Assembly (NCBI GenBank): GCA_003024985.2
Contig: PXIH01S0069568.1
Direction: 5' to 3' (one strand)
Length of the DNA stretch: 11,625 bases
From: Euperipatoides rowelli
Taxonomy: Eukaryota > Onychophora > Udeonychophora > Euonychophora > Peripatopsidae
Shown: positions 8,200-11,625 of the stretch, piece by piece
How the letters are laid out: the number at the start of each line of letters is the position of its first letter
Numbering within the stretch: the stretch's first letter is position 1
The notes under the pieces: generated by a model
The model's database searches: none
What the model was told of the DNA's origin: nothing
What the model saw: only the letters and a program-made list of their open reading frames with translations
Translations under genes and position numbers: made by a program

Positions 8200-8278
8200 G
8201 AAAGCTTTAATCTACTTGTGTAAGACAAACACTGACGTTCTGGCTCATACCCAGGTAACAGTACAAGCGAGCGGGGTC
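8200..8278 (+). other. probable 5' untranslated region of SAP30
   Basis: TTGTTTACAG ending at 8199 is a plausible 3' splice site. The 79 bases from there to the start codon contain no ATG, so a message entering here would use the conserved start at 8279 first. Local GC and CpG content rises (ACGTTC, AGCGAGCGGGG) compared with the flanks, as expected of a transcript 5' region. A second acceptor-like CCCAG lies at 8251-8255. Transcription could instead start nearby with no intron; the sequence alone does not decide. Confidence 0.45.
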
Positions 8279-8794
8279 ATGAATGGTTTCAGCACAGAGG
8301 AAGACAGTCGAGGACATGATCAAATCTGTTGCTTGTTTGATGATGGAGAACGATGTGCCAGGACTGCTGGAAACGCTAGTTATAGCAAAAGGATACAGAA
8401 GATGGTAGCACAAAGAAAATTGAAATTAAATATTGATCATAGTGCAAGGCATATTTATATTTGTGACTATCATAAAGGAGTAATTCAGAGTGTGCGTTCA
8501 AAAAGAAAAAGAAAGGATAGTGACGATGATGCGGGATCACCCGACCAGGATTACGATATTCCTGAGGTTGATTTGTTTCAATTGCAAGTGAATACATTGC
8601 GCCGCTACAAACGACATTTCAAGCTTCAGACCAGACCTGGTCTAAATAAAGCACAGTTGGCCGACTCTCTAAGCAGACATTTTAAAACTATTCCAGTCGT
8701 TGAGAAAGAAGCTTTAGCGTTCTTTATTTATATGGTAAAGAATAAGAAAAGTAAGTTTGACCAGAAGAATATTGAAAATCCTAGTATAGGATGA
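8279..8794 (+). CDS. SAP30: SAP30/SAP30L, Sin3-HDAC complex subunit
   Basis: This encodes a 171-residue nuclear protein closely matching vertebrate SAP30/SAP30L, which links and stabilises the Sin3-histone deacetylase co-repressor. The start at MNGF matches the conserved family N-terminus; an in-frame extension to 8123 has no family similarity, and G at -3 fits a good start context. Residues 17-65 form the C2CH zinc finger: C17/C18, C26, C62 and H65 follow the family spacing CC-x7-C-x35-C-x2-H, within the conserved [12 protein letters not shown] and [11 protein letters not shown] blocks. A basic patch (KRKRK, 75-79) followed by acidic D80-D84 fits the nuclear-localisation and phosphoinositide/DNA-contact region. 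Residues 92-155 are the Sin3 PAH3-binding domain ([20 protein letters not shown]...RPGLNKAQL...FFIYMVKN), with the nucleolar-signal-like RRYKRHFK at 108-115. The frame is intact and has no intron, unlike the multi-exon vertebrate genes. GC is visibly higher than in the flanks. Whether it is SAP30 or SAP30L is undecided: the length (human SAP30L 183, SAP30 220) and lack of the long N-terminal insertion favour the SAP30L-like ancestral form. Confidence 0.96.
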   Translation: MNGFSTEEDSRGHDQICCLFDDGERCARTAGNASYSKRIQKMVAQRKLKLNIDHSARHIYICDYHKGVIQSVRSKRKRKDSDDDAGSPDQDYDIPEVDLFQLQVNTLRRYKRHFKLQTRPGLNKAQLADSLSRHFKTIPVVEKEALAFFIYMVKNKKSKFDQKNIENPSIG

Positions 8795-8978
8795 TAGCCT
8801 ATATTTCTTCTGTTTAAACCAGTTCACTGTGATTTGTAGGTCTTATGGGCTTCTTTTCAGCGTTATAGATATCTGAACTTCACTTGGATTAAAGCTGAAA
8901 ACTTCTGAGGATTTATATTAATTTCTAAAGCTAATCTTATTTTTATTGCTATAAACTAGAATGTTTTTAAACATTGTA

Positions 8979-8984
8979 AATAAA
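8979..8984 (+). terminator. SAP30 polyadenylation signal, proximal
   Basis: A canonical AATAAA lies 185 bases after the stop codon, with T-rich sequence shortly downstream (about 9003-9010 and 9020-9027). A second AATAAA follows 14 bases later, so the two may be used alternatively. Confidence 0.65.
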
Positions 8985-8992
8985 AATGTATA

Positions 8993-8998
8993 AATAAA
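8993..8998 (+). terminator. SAP30 polyadenylation signal, distal
   Basis: This second canonical AATAAA has a T-rich tract (GTCCATTTTTAATTG) just beyond it, a reasonable downstream element for cleavage. Confidence 0.6.
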
Positions 8999-10737
8999 TT
9001 GTCCATTTTTAATTGCATAATTTTTAATGGCTCAATTTAAACCTTTACTGGTGATACACCCTTAGTAAATATTCATATAATTTATTTGTGCATAAGTGGT
9101 TCTTTAGTTATATTTCATAAACTTGTGCAATTCCAGATCTAGGATTTGCAGCACCCAGGTTAAGCCTGAATCTTTTCTGCAACCCTAAATTTTACTTTAT
9201 TGTCATATTTTGACAAGATATTTGGTTAAAAAAGATTGGGGAATAAGTAGTAAATGCTAATAAGAAAAATTGCTTTTAATTGCATCAAACATTTATGTCA
9301 TGAATTATATTGGAATGTGCAAAAATTGCTAAAAATAACTTTTTATATTTTAAAATTTCTGTCTCTGTCTACATTTTAATTGGTGGATCAGAGTATCAAA
9401 TGATTGAGAAAATTATTTAGCCTTCAAGTCTTCCTTCAATATACTATAGGTAGGCTATAGACGTTATGCTGGTCAAGATCACCTGCACTTTTAAACCTTC
9501 ATTTTTTTCTGGTTTGTAAGAGGGGACGAGCTCTTACTTTGTGTCCCCATCTTAAACTTTATAAAAAGCTTCAAGTTCTTCAACCATCAAAATTTAGAAG
9601 GTGAGCCTTTATTTTGACATGTTTTCTGATTTCTTAGAAATAGTAAAAAACAGGATGTGCCTTAATTTGACAAAACCAAGTAAAATCACTTTTTTTTTTA
9701 GAAAAAGAAATTAACTGTAAAATTCAAAATTAATTAAATATTGTCTCCTTTAAAATTAGCCTACATGGCAATAAGTAATTAGATAGCATGCTTATAGATC
9801 TTTTTTTAAATAAGTGTGCACATTTGAACCATATCAAAAGAAAATAATAAAATCTATTTCTCTAAATTTTCTTTTCTCTACATAGAATAGCTAATCATAC
9901 AGCAATAATATTTTTTTTTTCTTACTTATAAATAGCCTATAGGCCATTTGGATTTTCTCTGTAGAAAGTGTACAATAAGTTTTATAGAACTGTGCATCAA
10001 AGAGTACGGTAGCCTAAGAAATTACAATAGGCTATGTACAGTAATGTTTCCCTTATTTAAAGTATTCATTTGTTTTTCTATCCATTTATGTTTTTATTGT
10101 TCATTTCAAGTATTTTATTTTTCAATGTTAATAGGCTATTTACAGTAAGTGCCAGGAGTTGAGATAAATAACATGCTATAGTCTATAGGCCTACAAATTC
10201 AATATTTCTCACTCGTAATGAAAAAGAAAATTGATCAGATTTTCTTTTATATTTTTAAATATTATACTGTACGTACTAAGTAGGCTAGGTAGCCTACTAA
10301 TATTTTCCCAAATATGACTTTTAACATATTTCTCTATCGTTTTAAATAAAGTTTTTAGATAAATCTGTTAAATTTCTTCTTTATAAACACTATTTCAAAT
10401 TGATATAGCAATAAAGAAATTTGGTAATAAAGAATAATATGAAAAAATTAGTTTTCTAAGCTGTATCATTCCTGATTGGATGAGAATAGATCAAAAATTC
10501 TATAAATGCTTCGCTTATCTTTAACATTAACACTAACTTGTACTTTTAAAAGCAAATTAGTTGCAGGAAAGTCATTATTTCTTTGTTATTGTGATTCAAA
10601 TATGTACTGTTAATAACCGAGTTTAGCACTAATTTGTTTATATTTCCGTCCATAGATCGATTTAGGGTAAAAGAGTGGAAGATTATAGATTTTGTATTAT
10701 TTCTGCAGTAAATCCTAGACAAATTGGCTACATGATT
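8999..10737. other. AT-rich non-coding region downstream of SAP30
   Basis: No supportable gene; the longest open frames are low-complexity Phe/Leu/Tyr-rich chance frames. Notable contents are nine TAGCCTA-type motifs between 9451 and 10296, clustered at 9933-10296, and a pair of overlapping stems at 9516-9548. The rest is simple AT-rich sequence with T runs. Confidence 0.5.
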
Positions 10738-10845
10738 ACTGTAAACCCCTAAATATTCACGTGTCTTTAATATTCTCGATAATTATATCGTTAATATTCA
10801 CGATAATTCTATAACCGCAAAATTTTAAAGTCGATAATTTTTAAG
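10738..10845. repeat. degraded interspersed repeat with a 24-bp internal period
   Basis: TTAATATTCTCGATAATTAT at 10767-10786 is repeated as TTAATATTCACGATAATTCT at 10791-10810 (period 24), with a further partial copy, AAATATTCACG, at about 10751-10761 and CGATAATTTT near 10833. The segment begins ACTGTAAACCCC. The alternation of TCG/CACG around ATATTC suggests an ancestral repeat rich in CG that has decayed by methyl-CpG mutation. Such TTCGCGA-type repeats are common non-autonomous DNA elements in invertebrates, but I cannot assign a family. Confidence 0.5.
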
Positions 10846-10890
10846 TTTTTTTTTTAACCTTTTTTTTTTTTTTAACCTTTTTTTTTTTTT
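10846..10890. repeat. short pyrimidine tandem repeat T(n)AACC
   Basis: Three T tracts are separated by AACC at 10856-10859 and 10874-10877, an 18-bp period. The strand is almost purely T/C apart from the two AA pairs. It directly follows the degraded repeat and may be its low-complexity tail. Confidence 0.7.
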
Positions 10891-11625
10891 CTAGTAGAGG
10901 TATATAGATACTTATAAACTTGATCTGTTATTGAAATATGGTCTCTATTTTGAAGTATATGGGTGAAAATCAAAAAAGTGTTTAATTTGAGATGTCACTG
11001 AGAAGCAAAATTTTTATTGTTTAAACCTTTTGGGAATAATATATTTTGTTCCCCTGGGTGTTGTCTACAGAAGATNACTTACTAAAAAAATTATAATTAA
11101 ATTATTTTTATTATTGATTTAACTACAGTATTTTAAATAATATGCAGAAGATCATATTTCTTTAAAACTATAGAGCATCTTAATGCTCTAGGCTACAGAT
11201 TACACTTTAGATTTTTATTTAAAGAAATTAGAATTACATGCTTTCACTGCTAAAATAAAAGCTGATGCAAATAAAACATGTTTTATTTGCCCTAGTTTCT
11301 TTTTTTAAATTGTGCTGTCTAGAAAACAAAAGCTCTGCAGTTTTTGGCCATTTCCTCTATTCTCACAGATAGCCTACTAATTAAGTGCTGTTTTTTTAAA
11401 AAGAGCATCTTTAAAATTACAATATTTATTGTCAATCTTTTCACACTAGCCATAAGAAAAATCTCAGAATGGCTACATGAAGTAATATAGAATTAGTAGC
11501 CTATAGCTACTGTGTATTTCATTTTAAGTGTGTGATAAGGCTTTGGCCTAGAATTATGCAGTGGCTGAGGGTTCCCTCGCTTATAATAATAACCAGGCAG
11601 TTGTGAGAATCATGCATCAGAGTAA
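10891..11625. other. AT-rich non-coding end of window with palindromes
   Basis: No supportable gene. It contains an 8-bp stem with a 4-nt loop at 11171-11190 (TAGAGCAT/ATGCTCTA), the perfect 24-bp palindrome at 11267-11290 and three TAGCCTA-type motifs. The last 74 bases (11552-11625) are less AT-biased and open in one plus-strand frame (reading NYAVAEGSLAYNN...). They could be the edge of an exon that continues outside, but there is too little to call. Confidence 0.4.
11267..11290. repeat. perfect 24-bp palindrome
   Basis: The half-site GCAAATAAAACA is followed directly by its exact reverse complement with no spacer. By composition a spacer-free 12-bp perfect palindrome is expected well under once in a window of this size. 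It may be a dimeric protein-binding site, a cruciform-forming site or the remnant of a small inverted duplication. Confidence 0.9.

Larger units (their letters stand above)
8795..8998 (+). other. SAP30 3' untranslated region
   Basis: This is the AT-rich sequence from the stop codon to the polyadenylation signals, without coding capacity. A TAGCCTA motif begins directly after the stop (8795-8801). No genomic A-tail follows the signals, which argues against a recent retrocopy. Confidence 0.55.

Noticed and set aside
8123-8278. N-terminal extension of the SAP30 frame to an upstream ATG
   Set aside because: The 52 extra residues lack any SAP30 similarity, run through a splice-acceptor-like TTGTTTACAG and AT-rich intron-like sequence, and precede the conserved MNGF start.
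11552-11625. Possible exon at the window end
   Set aside because: Only 24 codons are open, the acceptor at 11550-11551 lacks a convincing pyrimidine tract, and no family similarity is visible.
1-11625. tRNA genes, CRISPR-like arrays or prokaryotic operon features
   Set aside because: No cloverleaf or A/B-box pattern was noticed, no regularly spaced identical repeats with unique spacers exist, and the DNA is clearly metazoan.

Overview
The window is animal nuclear DNA, probably from a marine or arthropod-like invertebrate. It is AT-rich (roughly 30% GC by eye) with long homopolymer runs, single-base N ambiguities (1256, 5190, 11076), eukaryotic-style gene structure (AATAAA signals, wide non-coding spacing) and several layers of transposon debris. 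I cannot name the species. A striking compositional mark is the heptamer TAGCCTA/TAGGCTA and its octamer form TAGGCCTA, which I counted 33 times, against about one expected by composition for the heptamer.

Layout. 1-344 is unassigned flank. 345-1255 is the 3' end of a Ty3/Gypsy (Metaviridae-type) retrotransposon on the minus strand: a 233-bp LTR with TGTT...AACA ends, a polypurine tract beside it, and the broken C-terminal part of the pol integrase. This piece stops exactly at an N followed by nine G. 1257-2711 is a patchwork of degraded repeats: a hAT-like terminus, a possible pogo/Tigger-like terminus, a 236-bp inverted-repeat element and ACCGGTAT-rich sequence. 2712-5337 is a non-autonomous hAT element with 15-bp terminal inverted repeats and a perfect 8-bp target duplication (CTACCTAC). 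A second broken Gypsy pol segment (reverse transcriptase, RNase H, integrase zinc finger and core; about 2815-4600, minus strand) sits inside it. 5346-8199 is non-coding.

The only intact cellular gene is a SAP30/SAP30L orthologue at 8279-8794 (+), a subunit of the Sin3-HDAC co-repressor complex. Its 171-codon reading frame is complete and uninterrupted, a likely 5'UTR splice acceptor lies at 8199, and two AATAAA signals follow it. From 9000 to the end I see no supportable gene, only AT-rich DNA with a degraded CpG-decayed repeat (about 10738-10845), a pyrimidine repeat and a perfect 24-bp palindrome (11267-11290).

The genes do not form a functional unit. SAP30 is a housekeeping chromatin gene and the rest is transposon-derived or unassigned. 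No new multi-gene system is visible. The most informative points are the hAT/Gypsy architecture, including the collinearity of the two pol pieces, and the dispersed TAGCCTA motif.
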